In this document: piece after piece, positions 12,801 to 24,800 of the stretch
Position numbering within the stretch: position 1 is the stretch's first letter
Layout of the letters: each line of letters opens with the position of its first letter
Assembly (NCBI GenBank): GCA_937883785.1
Contig: CALGDE010000130.1
Coordinates: 1-36,265 of the forward strand
Direction of reading: 5' to 3'
Source of the DNA: an uncultured cyanobacterium
GTDB lineage: Bacteria > Cyanobacteriota > Cyanobacteriia > CACIAM-69d
DNA: 36,265 bases
Notes under the pieces: generated by a model
Told to the model about the DNA's origin: nothing
Seen by the model: the letters and a program-made list of their open reading frames with translations, nothing else
The model's database searches: none
Made by a program: the position numbers and the translations under genes

Positions 12801-15800
12801 AACAAAGGTTGCCGGGCTGGGATCCACCAAGCCATCGTTGTCGATCGCCGCATAGGTAAACTCACCACCATCAAATCCAGGAGTCGCTTCGAACACCAAG
12901 TTCGGGAGCTGATCCACAGGGATTTCCTGATTCAGGGTAATGGCGTTGTTATTTCCGGGAGGTCCGAGGTATAGCACCCCATCAGCGCCATCGGGCAGAC
13001 TGGTGATGCGAACGGTCTCCACGGTGCCATCGTTATCGGTACCAATGATGCTGGGCAGATCCAGAGTGGAGGTGGAGTTGGGGGCAATATTCTGGCTGCC
13101 GCCGTTGGTATCAGGGGCACCCAAGGAGTTCAGCACCACCACACCCGGTGTTGCATCCACTTCCCGCAGCTGGTCGATCGCCGCGTAGGTGAACTGAGTA
13201 GAACCGTTAAAGTTGGGACCTGCCTGGAAGAACAGCTCGTTTAGTAGCTGAGTAGGCGTTAACTCTTGACCCTGGGTAACCGGCGTTGTGCTGCCAGCGC
13301 TGGGGTCACCGAGCACTAGCTGACCAGCAGAGGAGTCAGGCAGGGTTTCGATGCGGTACACCAAATCTGCCGGTGCCGTGTAGGTCAAGGCGCTGCTGGT
13401 CGGATCCGTGTCGTTTCCGGCGGCGATCGCCACTTCCATCTCGGTGCCACCGATTTGGATGGACGTGCTGGGCGCCAAAGATCCGCGACCGCTGGTGGTA
13501 TCTGGCGGTGCATTTAGGGTCACCGTTGCCGGGGTGGGGTCGGGGTTGTTGTCGTTATCAACAGCCCGATAGGTGAAGGAAGTGCCGTTAAAACTGGTAG
13601 TGGACTCGAAGAACAGCTCATCGATGCGATTTGCTGGAACCGAATCACCCGCCGCCAATCGCACTGCGCCGCTGCTGCGCGGATCGCCAAGAAATAGCTC
13701 ACCATCCGCCGGGTCGGGCACCGTTTCGATAATGAACCGATCCACTCTGCCGTCGGTATCAGCACCACCCAGCTGAGCATTCACGGACGTTCCCGGAATT
13801 ACGCCATCCAAATTGATAACGGAATCAACCGGGGCGCTATCTAGAACATCGTCGGTGGTGGGCGCAATCAGCAGTTGTACCGTCGCCGGGGTGGGATCCT
13901 CCGCACCCCGCTGGTCGATCGCCGCATAGGTAAAGGTGCTTCCGTCGAACCCAGACTCAGGCTTAAAGAACAGATTGGCAATATCCGCCGGCGTCAAGTT
14001 GTTGGAGGCAATGTAGCTCGCATCCACCAGGGTCGCTGGACCCGCATCGGGATTACCGATATAGAGCTGACCATCATCCGTGGGATCCGGCAAAGTCTTA
14101 ATCACAAACTCAGCCACCGAATCACCCGTATCAGGATCAGTACCCGCTAGGCTGCCGACCTGTACCGCCGCAGTGCCCTCCACTAGCTGCCGGGCATCCG
14201 TGGTATCCGGCGGCAAGTTAGCGTTGGTGGGCACCAGGGTGATGGTGCCGGGGGTGGGATCAACGTTGTCGTCGTTATCCACCGCCGCATACTGAATCGC
14301 CACACCGGTAAAGGCGTTAGTGGCATTAAAGAACAGGTCGCCGAGCTGTGCTGCGGTGATAGTGGCAACATTCGGAGAGCCACTATCGGGGGTCAAAGGT
14401 GCCCCACCGGAGCCGATAGACAGAGTGCCCTGAGCCGCCGGGAAGCTGGAGAGATCAATTTGATACTCCTCAACGGTGCCGGGAGCAATATCAGTACCTG
14501 GGGCGATCGCGATCGCCATAGAACCACTATCCAACTCAATGGACGTGCCAGGATTCAACCGTCCCGAAGCATCCTTAGTGTCAGGAGGACCAGCGGTAGT
14601 TTCCGGTCGCAGAGTGATAGTGCCGGGGGTGGGCTCCGGATTGCCATCGTTATCGATCGCCACATATTCGAAGCTAGTGCCGGTAAAGCCACTACCCGCA
14701 ACAAACTGCAAATTGCCAATTTGAGCCGCAGGAATCTTATCGCCAATGGAAACCGGATTGCCGTTGAAGTTCAACACACCGCCGATAGTGCCACCCGTAG
14801 GCAAGCTAGTAATTTCAAACTCCACCACGCTGCCATCGGGGTCGGTACCACCGGGAGGCGTGGTGACAGAAGGATCGCTGGGGAAGACACCGTCAATGGT
14901 GATGGTGTTACCCGGAGCCACCTCATCCAGCACCTCGTTGGTTTGAGGCACCGTGGTCAAGGTCACCGTTGCGGGGGTGGGATCCTCAACACCCTGGTCA
15001 TCCACCGTGGCGTAGGTAAAGGCATCCCCATCAAACCCAGGCTTCGGCTCGAAGAACACATTGCTCAAACCGCCGGGCAGAATCTGGTTGTTATCAATCC
15101 AGTTCTGGTCAATCACCACCGCACCCGGCTGAGTGGGATCGCCCAGATACAGCGTGCCTTCGTTGGCATCAGGCAGGGTCTTAATCACATAGCCCTGGAT
15201 ATTACCCTCAGGGTCAGAACCGCCTGGCAAATTCACATTAACCGGCGTTGTACCTTCCACAACCTGGGTAGAGCCCGTAGTGTCTGGGGGCAAATTGCTG
15301 CCGGTGGGCACCAGCTGAATTAAGCCTGGCGTGGGGTCAATATTGCCGTCGTTATCGATCGCCTGGTAAGGAACATTAACCCCAGTAAATCCAGCGTCGG
15401 CATTAAAGAACAGGGTGCTGAGCTGAGACTGATTAATCGTGATAAAGCCACTGCTGTTCGGAGTGAGCAGCGTGCCACCACCATTGGGGTCGCCATCGAA
15501 GAACTGCCCTTGAGTCCCCAAGCTGTTGACGTTGATTTGATACTGCTCAACGGTGCCGTCGGGGTCGGTGCCCTGGGCGATCGCCTGAGTCATAGCAGAG
15601 CTACTAAGCTGAATCGCATTCCCAGCGTTCACCTCTCCCAGAGCATCCTCCGTTTCGGGCGGACCATTCAGAATATAGGTCGCAGGCGTCGCATCCTGAT
15701 CGCCCTCGTTATCAATAGACGCGTACTGGAAAGAACCACCATCAAAGGTAGACGCAGCCTCAAAAAAGACACTGCGTAACTCCACCTCACTCAGCACATC

Positions 15801-18800
15801 ACCGGCATTCAGCAAACGGCTATTGGACAAGCTCGGGTTGCCTAGGTAAAGCAAACCATCTGCACTATCGGGCAGCGAGGTAATGCGGAAAGATTCCACA
15901 TCAGGCTCACCAACTTGAGTGTCGGGGTCAGAGCCGATGGTGGCAGGGAACTGATCCAGCAACACAGACTGGCTCGGTGCGACGCTCTGCTCACTCCCCT
16001 CGGTGACGGGCGGAACCGTCAGGCGAACCGTTGCCGGAGTAGCATCCACAGCGCCATCGTCATCGATCGCCGCATAGGTAAACTGCGAACCGGTAAAGGT
16101 GCCAGGGTCATCCGCCTGAAAAACCAAGGTGCCAATATCCGCCGCCGGAATTTCCCGGTTAATCGCAACCAAATCACCACCCGACGGGTCACCCACATAC
16201 AGCTTTCCATCGGGGGGCAACGAAGTAATACGGAAGGTTGGAACGGTACCATCCAGGTCATTACCACCGAGGTCAATGCCATTAGCCGAGCTAAGGGGCA
16301 ACGTACCAGAGGGGGGCACCGTACCCACTTCATCCACCGTGGTGGGCGGAATATTGGAGCCCAAAGGATTGAGATAAATCGTGCCGGGGGATGGATCAAC
16401 ATTGTTCTCGTTATCCACGGCAACATAGTCGATCGCTACCCCTCCATCAAAAGTCAGCGCCGACTTGAAATACAGCTCACTCAGGTCAGTAATGCCGGTG
16501 TTATTGGTGTTATCCACCGGAACGCCGGAGCCACTGGGGTCACCCAAGAACAACACCCCATCGGCCACATCAGGCAGAGTACTGAGATCGATGTTGTAGC
16601 TAACAACGCTACCGTCAGGGTCAGAGCCATTAGTCAGCGCCGTACCAGGTGCAGGCAAAGCCGTAAGCTGAACCTCGGTGTCGGGGTTGATATTGCCGAT
16701 CGCATCGTTAGTGTCCGGCGGTGCCTGCAAATCAAAAATCGCCGGCGTCGGATCCTGATTGCCGTCGTTATCAATAGCTGCAAATAGGAAGCGAGCACCA
16801 TTGAAACGGTTATCGGTAACGAAAATCAGATCATCAATTTGGCTCGCCGGGATAATCTGCCCCTGGGTCACCTGATTAGCAATATCAACGGAGCCAAGGT
16901 ACAGCGTACCGTCGCGCCCCTGCACATTCGCACCGCCATTTAGGTTAGTAATCCTGTAGCTATCAACGGTGCCATCAGGGTCGCTGCCGAGACTATCGCT
17001 CAAATTAGTCAACGGAATCGTTTCACCCGGAATCACCAGCTGAGAGCCGCCTGTGGTTTCCGGTGGTGCCGTCAGTTGCACCACACCAGGAGACGGATCC
17101 TGGAGAGGACCATTGGCATCGATCGCGGCGTAGGTAAAGGTCGCCCCCTGGAAATCATTGGTGGGATCAAAGACCAAAGTGCCAATATCCGCCGCCGAGA
17201 TCACATCACCTTGATTGACCACATTGCTGGCATCCACAGAGCCCAGGTACAGCACACCCGCATCGGGGTCAGGCAAGCTGGTAATGGTGTAACCGGTAAC
17301 CGAGTCGCCCGAGTCAGGATCAGAACCGCCCAGATTATTGATGGTAATGGGGTCACTATCAGGTACCAGCTGACTGGTGGAATCCGTATCAGGCGGTAAG
17401 TTCCCTCCTGTATTGGGAATCAAGGTGATGGTGCCGGGAGTGGGGTCCACATTGCTATCGTTATCGATCGCCTGAATAGGCACGCTAATCCCGGTAAATC
17501 CAGCGGCAGCGTTGAAATACAGGGTGCTAAGCTGAGCCGCGCTAATAGTGATAAAACCACCGACTGGAGTTAAAGGTGTACTACCGCCACTGGTGGGATC
17601 GCCATCAAAGAATTGTCCTTGGGCGCTGGGCAAAGCGCTGACATCAAGCTGATATTGCACAACGGTGCCATCTACATCGGTGCCGGGGGCGATCGCCAAG
17701 GTCATCGCACCACTATCATCCAGCTCAATCGCCGAACCAGGAGCCACCCGTCCCGTAGCATCGGGAGTATCCGGGGGACCATTCAGCTCATACACCGCCG
17801 GAGTGGGGTCAATGGAACCCTCCTCATCAACAGCAGCGTACTCAAAGGAGCCACCATCAAAGGTGGAAGCCGCATCAAAGAATAATCCCCGAAGCTGCGC
17901 CTCCGTAAACCGCTGCCCCGGCGTCACCACCTGACTGGCAGAGTCGGAGGGGTCTCCGGTGTACAGCAAACCATCAGAAGTGTTGGGAACAGAAATAATC
18001 TGATACTCCACCACACCATTGGGGTTAGCCACCCCATCCACAGCACCGTCAGGGTCATTCCCCAAATCCACAGCGTTAGCCGGGAACTGATTCAACTGCA
18101 CCGCCGCGTTGGGGGCAATTAGCTGCTTACCACCACCGGTTTCGGGGAGCGTGGTTAGGATTACCGTTGCTGGCGTCGGATCCTGAGCCGCGTCATTATC
18201 GATCGCCGCATAGGTGAACTGAGCACCATCAAAAGAGCCGGGGTCGTTGGCAACAAACACCAGCTGATCGATATCACCCCGGTCAATTTCTAAGTTGAGC
18301 GCCACCTCATTGGACGGGTCGGAGGGATCCCCCAGGAACAGCTTGCCGTTCGATGGCAAGGTCAGGATCTTAAACCGACTGACCGTGCCATCAGGATCGC
18401 TTCCGCCCAAATCAACCCCGTTCGCGACGGTAAGCGGCAGTTGACCAGAAGACGGTACGACGCCCGCTTCATCAACCGTATTCGGCGGAATATTGCTGTT
18501 GTTCGTAGGGTTGAGGAAAATCGTACCCGGCGTCGGGTCAGCATTTCCATCGTTATCCACGGCGGTGTAATTAATGGCAACGCCGCCATCGAAATTGGAG
18601 TCAGCCCGGAAATAAAGCTCATCCAAGTCCCCGAACGGAACTGTATTGTTGCTGCCGTTAATCGGCGTGCCACCCGACCCAGGATCACCCAGATACAGCA
18701 CCCCATCAGCCGCTTCCGGCAAGGTGCTCAGGTCAATCACGTAGTTGGCAACGCTCCCATCGGGGTCATTACCTTCAGTCAACGGCGTATTCGGAGCGGA

Positions 18801-21800
18801 GAGCGCGGTTAGTTGAGTATCGGAACCAGGGGCAACGACACCAATGGAATCGTTGGTATTGGGAGGAGCCTGGAGAGTAAAGGTACCGGGGGAAGGGTCC
18901 GGGTTGCCATCGTTATCGATCGCCCGCAGGGTAAAGCTTGCACCATCAAAGCCACTCTCTGCCTCAAACACCAAATTATTAATCTGGTTAGCAGGAATAA
19001 TTTGCCCGGCGGTGACCTCGTTGGCAGGATCCACGGAACCGAGGAACAGCTTGCCGTCAGTACCTGCAATACCGCTGAGGTCAACAATTTCAAAGCTAGC
19101 GGCAGAACCATCGGGGTCCGTACCAAAACCCGGGGTCAGGTTAGTCAAAGGAACCTGCTGTCCCGGAATTACAAGCTGATTACCGTCTTGGGTATCCGGC
19201 GGCGCAGTTAGCTGCACCACAGCGGGAGAGGGATCCTGGGCACCATTGCTATCCACAGCAGCGTAGGTAAAGGTACCGCCGTTAAAGGTGCCGGTGGGCT
19301 GGAAATACACATCAGCCAGTTGGGCCGGTGTCAGCGGAGTGGAGGGATCCAAAACCGTGCCGCCGCCGCCATTGGGGTCACCAATGAATAGTTGACCATC
19401 GCTGGGATCCGGCAGGCTGGTAATCACGTACTGGGTAACCGAGTCGCCCAGGGACACATCAGGATCAGACCCGCTTAGTCCAGTAACTTGCACCGGATTA
19501 GCGTCCGGCACTAGCTGAGTCCGCGATACGGTGTCGGGGGGCAGATTACCGTTGGCGGGAACCAGGGTGATGGTGCCGGGGGTGGGGTCCACATTGCCGC
19601 TGTCATCTACAGCGGAGTACCTGATAGCCACTCCGGTGAAATTGCCGGTGGCGCTAAAGTACAGGTCGTCAAGCTGATCCGCTTGAATGGTAGCAATGGT
19701 GCCGCTGCCGCCATCGGGCTGAATGGGCTGGGCACCGGCGGCCGGGCTACCCACCGATAATGTGCCCTGGGCAGCGGGGAAGCTCGAGAGGTCGATTTGG
19801 TAAGACACCACGGTGCCGTCCGCATCGGAGCCGGGGGCGATCGCCTCAGTCATGGCCGAACTATCCAGCTCAATAAAGGTGCCGGGGGCTAGCTTACCCA
19901 TGGCATCTTCCGTTTCCGGAGGACCGTTCAACACATAGGTCGCCGGGGTGGCATCAATGGTGCCCTCTTCATCCACCGCCGCAAAGGTGAAGGAACCGCC
20001 GTCAAAACCGGAGGTCGCTTCAAAATGCAGGGTCCGCAGCTGGGCTTCGGTTAACTGTTGCCCCTGGCTGACCACCTGGCTGCTGGAGTCCGCCGGGTTC
20101 CCTAGATACAGCACACCGTCAGAACTTTGCGGCAGGGAGGTAATTTGATACCGCGCCACACCGTTGGGATTCGTCACCCCATCCACAGCGCCATCGGGGT
20201 CGTTACCCAGGTCTTGAGAATCGGCAGGGAACTGATTGAGTAACGTTGCTACTCCGGGGGCGATCGACTGACTGCCACCGCCGGTTTGGGGCGGCGTTGT
20301 TAGCTTCACCGTCGCCGGGGTCGCATCTTCCGCCGGATTGGGTGTGTTGTCATCGATCGCCGCATACTTAAATTCATCCCCCGCAAAGGATGCCGGGTCG
20401 TCCGCCACAAACACCACATTGTTGATATCCGATGGGGCGATCGTTGCATTCAAGACCAGCGGCGTCGAGAGGTCGCTGGTCAGAAATAGCTGACCAGTGG
20501 TGGGCAGCTCAGTAATTTTGAAATTGGTGACGGTCCCATCAGGATCATTACCGCCCAGGGAAATCCCGTTAGCGGGAGTCAACGGCAGGGTTCCCTCCAC
20601 CGGCACAACGCCCTCTTCGTTCACCGTCTCTGGCGGCACATTGCTGTTGGGCTCATTGAGGTAAATCACCCCAGGGGTAGGATCCTCAGCACTGCGATTA
20701 TCGATCGCCACATACTCAATCTCCACACCACCCACAAAATCACCATCCGCCTGGAAATACAGGTTGGACAAATCCGTAGCGGGAATAGTGTTGTTGGATC
20801 CAGTCACTTCCTGGAAAGAGCCAGGGGTACCAGTGGGGTCGCCAATAAACAGCTTGCCCTCAGTGATGGTGCTGACATCAATGCGGTAGTTATCCACGGT
20901 GCCATCGGGGTCGTTTCCCGCCGCCAGAGGAACCACCGTATTGGGAGTGGTACCACTAGCTGCCACCGATAGTTGCAGCACGTCGTTGCTATTCAGCTCA
21001 CCCACCGCATCCTCAGTGTTAGGCGGGGTGTTTAGGGTGAAAGTTGCTGGGGTTTGGTCCTCATTGCCGTTGTTATCGATCGCCGCAAAGGTAAAGCTCG
21101 CACCATTGAACCCAGCGCCAGTATCGAACACCAAATTGTCCAGGTCCGCCGCAGTCAGCACCTGGTCCGGTTGAATCCGGGTTGATGGGCTAACGGTCCC
21201 CAAGTACAGCACCCCATCGGAGGCTTCAATGCCGCTGATGTCCTTAATGCGGTACTGGGTTACCGTGCCGTCAGGGTCAGAACCAGCAGCGGAACTCTGC
21301 AAATTCGTCAGGGGAACCACCTGTCCCGGGATGACCGTTTGGCGATCGCCCGTAGTTTCCGGAGGCGACTGCAAAGTAACAGTGCCGGGAGTGGGGTCGG
21401 GGAAGCCGTCGTCATCCACCGCCGCAATATCAAAGGAGCCGCCATCGAAGGTAGGTGCCGCCACAAAATCGAGGCGATCAATTTGGTCTTCAGGAATCGT
21501 CAACCCGGGATTAGTAACCTCCTCGCCGGGGTCCAGAGTGCCGTCGTTATTTGCATCAAAGAACAGCTTGCCGTCGGTGGCATCGGGCAAAGACACAATC
21601 CGGTAGCCAGTAACGGTGCCATCAGCGTCGGTACCGTAGGGAGGCTCACCGTTAGGCGGCGTGGCAGGCAAAACGGGAGAAAGAGTTTCGCCGGGCTTCA
21701 CCAACCGGGTCACGCTTTCCGTATCCGGCGGTAGATTGCTACCAGGGGTCAAAAATACCGTCGCCGGGGTAGGGTCCGTTGCCCCCACCGTATCCCGAGA

Positions 21801-24800
21801 CACATAGGTAAATTCAGTGCCGGTAAATCCGGATGACGCCTGAAACTCAAGCCGGTTTAAATCGCTAGGCTGAATTTCTTGGCCCACGGTGACAGGCACG
21901 CTGGGGGTACTAGGATTGCCGTCGTTATCAAACAGCAGTTGTCCCTGATCTGCCGGAGGCAAAGTGTTGATAATAAACACCTGCACCGAGTCGCCAGTAT
22001 CTGGATCAGAACCGCCCAATTTATTACCCGAAACCGGAGCAACGCCATCCACATCTAAAGGCGTGGTGCTACCGGGGGCGATGTTGTTATAAACCGCATC
22101 ATCGGTCTCCGGCGGCGTATTGATCAAAATATTCGCCGGGTCAGTCGCCGCAAAATCATTCAGCGAACCGCCCACGCCATCAGCACCGGTCCGCTCGTTA
22201 GCATCGGTATTCGGCAGGCTGGTGTAGGTAATGGATGCCGTATCGGCAATGCTGGCAGGCGCGTTGTTATCCACGATCGCGTCATAGCGAATCCGCACCG
22301 TTTCCCCATCGCGAATCAGGTCAAAGTTACCCACGATCTGATTATTGAGGGAGTCATAGGTTAGAGACGTGGGCGTGGGTCCGGCAATGCTCAGCAAGTT
22401 GCCGTCGAAGGTCAATCCCGCAGGCAAGCTATTTTGCAGCGCCACTTCAAAGGCAGGACCATCAAAGTCATCGCCGCTGGGGGCCGCAATTTCAATTTCA
22501 ACAGTGACACGATCACCGCGAGTAACGCTAACCGGAGGGCTAGAGCCGCCGGTGGTGGAATCATCCGCATCCTGAGGCGTGCCCGACTGATCCAAAATCC
22601 GCGTTTCCAACACCAGCAACGGCTCTGTTACCAATAGCTCAGGCTCGTTGGAGGCGATCGCCGGAACAGGACTACCACTCACATCATCAAACACCAGCTG
22701 TGCCGGAGTCTTCAGAGTGGTTGGCGAAGCCCCATCCTGGTTCCCTGCGACGTTCTCAACCACCGCCTGGTACTCGATATAGAACGTGTCATCGCTGGGG
22801 TCGTTATCTCCAGCAATCTGAGTACCGCCAAAACTAAACTGCAGCTCCTGTCCACCGGTCACATTGGTGGGCGTCACCGCCAGCGACGAATCGTTAGCCA
22901 ATCCCGGATCAGAACCCGGCGTCTGCCCAGCGGCCACCACCGAACCATCAAAGGTCACGCCATCCAGCTCCGTCACCAGCTTGGCCGAACCATTCACAAA
23001 CCGCAGCCCATCGGGAATTAAATCGGTCACTGTTATATCGTTGGTGACCCCTTCCGGTAGCTTCACCGCCAATCGATAGGTCACCACTTCACCGATCGCT
23101 CCAGGGGTACCAGCCGTAGTGGAGTCCGTCGGATCCTGAGTTAAAGGCTCACTGGTGGAAGGAATCGACTTAATCAGCGTCGCGTCAATACCATCCACAT
23201 CGATGGGCGCATCGGCAGTGGTTTGGTAGTCATTGATTCCACCTGCCCCCGTTCGCTCGTTGGCATTGGGGGTGTTATCAGCGTCGTCTAGGCTAGTCCA
23301 ATTCAAAGTGGACGCGCTAGACAAGCCCTGCCCATCAACCGCCGCGTCAGAAATCGTACCGGTCACCGTCAGGGTGATTTTCTGACCCGCCAACACATCC
23401 ACATTGGCACCACTTGCAATGCCCAGCTCGCGGTTGCCGCCGCTGTTGGTGGTCAGCTCAAAATCCGCCGCCGTCACCCCAGTCACCGTCGTCCCAGAAT
23501 TTTCAATCGTAATCGGGTTCGATGTGTCGGGAATAAACTGTCCAGGGAAGACCGTGCTGAGGTCAATATCAAAGGCATCACCGGAAGAAGCGGTGCCATC
23601 AATGACCAGGGTGTAGGTCACCAAATCCCCAGGGTTACCCTGGTTATCGTTATCAATGGGATCCCCCGGAGTCCGCACAATCACCGACTGGTCCAGGGTC
23701 AAGGTCGGTTCCACCACCGTCACCCGATCCGTTACTTCATCGGTGCGACGGTTCGCATTTCTGACGTCGACTAGATTGTTCTCGGTGCTGCCGTCGGGCT
23801 GACGCGATCGCCACGCCAACTGCGCCAAATTATCCTTAGTGTCACCATCATTATTCGCCGCATCATTTAACACCCGCGCCGTGTAAAGAATGCGAACAAC
23901 CTCCGGCGTCCCATCATCCCGGTTCTGGTTATCAACCGCAGTTCCAAAATTGAATTCCAACTCCCGAGGATTACTGGGATCAGGGATAACGGAATTTGCA
24001 GCAATATTGCTGGCATTGAAGGTGTCATTAGAACCGGAAACATTGGTAATCAGCTTGTCAGTATCCCCAGAAATCTGGGTAACGCTATCCACCTGAACCA
24101 GCTCAAATCCTTCCGGCAGAACGTCCGTCAGCACCACATTTTCGTACTTTCCTTCCGGCAGGGTGATATCAATTTGGTACTGAACCGTCTCACCAATGGT
24201 GACGTCGTTTAGCTTGTCGTTACCCGCCGTATCAACGCTGGTGTCCACCACCGCCTTGGTAATTTCCGGACGTGCAAAGTCCGTCCGCGCCGTATCGCTA
24301 ATGTCAGACCTGGTACCACCTCCAGCGATCGATGGACTCCCCTTAGTGGGGGCATAGTTGTTACCACCTTCAATACCAGCAAAGTTCAGAATCCGCGCTT
24401 CGTTGTCATAGCGCCCCTGAACAAAGCCATCGTCACTGACCTTCAAGGTGTATTTAATAATCAGCTCGTTAGAACCGTTATTCACCGCTGCGCCCGTTAT
24501 ATCGCGCCCGGGATCCACAGCACCGCGCTTCAGCTCATCAGCAGTGCCGTTGTCGTCCTCAATGCGAATACCTTGGCTTTCGTTGAAGAAGGTGGCGATC
24601 GCATCCCCAGGATTCGCCGCAAAATCCAGCGCCGATCCAGAATCATCCCCAGCCTTGTAGGAAACCGCAGCACCATTACCCAACGCGACAGAGAAATTCA
24701 GCTCGCTCGGGTCAACCACAAACCCTTCCGGCAGAATATCCGCCACCACCAGGTCATAGATACTGTTACCCCCAGCGTTGGTAACGGTCACCTCAAAATC

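Larger units (their letters stand above)
5259..22118 (-). repeat. Array of 47 tandem about 120-residue Ig/cadherin-like modules
   Basis: Residues 1756-7375 contain 47 consecutive modules counted by eye (mean about 119.6 residues). Consensus order: PP-[ED]-T start, V-x-P-G, G-[ST]-DPDGTV, Y-x-I-x-[ST]-LP, DGxLYLGDP, a polar loop, [IL]-x-A-x-[QD]-[LI]-x-x-L-x-F, FxGxxFTYAAIDNDG, then DPTPATVTL. The layout (PP start, central GxLxL, F-x-Y-x-x-x-D-xx-G near the end) resembles Big_9/tandem-95 or CSPG/cadherin-like repeats, which are calcium-binding beta-sandwiches; the exact family is inferred. DPDGT and DNDGxxDP look like calcium ligands. I saw no cysteine in any module. Modules fall into recurring subclasses in phase three, described separately. 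Spacing of 350-360 bases recurs in the DNA. Confidence 0.85.

Noticed and set aside
11124-16787. Plus-strand open frames of 287-386 codons opposite the module array (11124-12284, 14460-15323, 15915-16787)
   Set aside because: Their length follows from codon bias of the repeated minus-strand modules. They repeat the same Arg/Gly/Ile/His-rich text at module period and match no known fold.
567-22118. CRISPR array or satellite DNA
   Set aside because: The periodic DNA (about 360 bases and 27 bases) is fully explained by in-frame protein modules and RTX nonapeptides. There are no short identical repeats with unique spacers.
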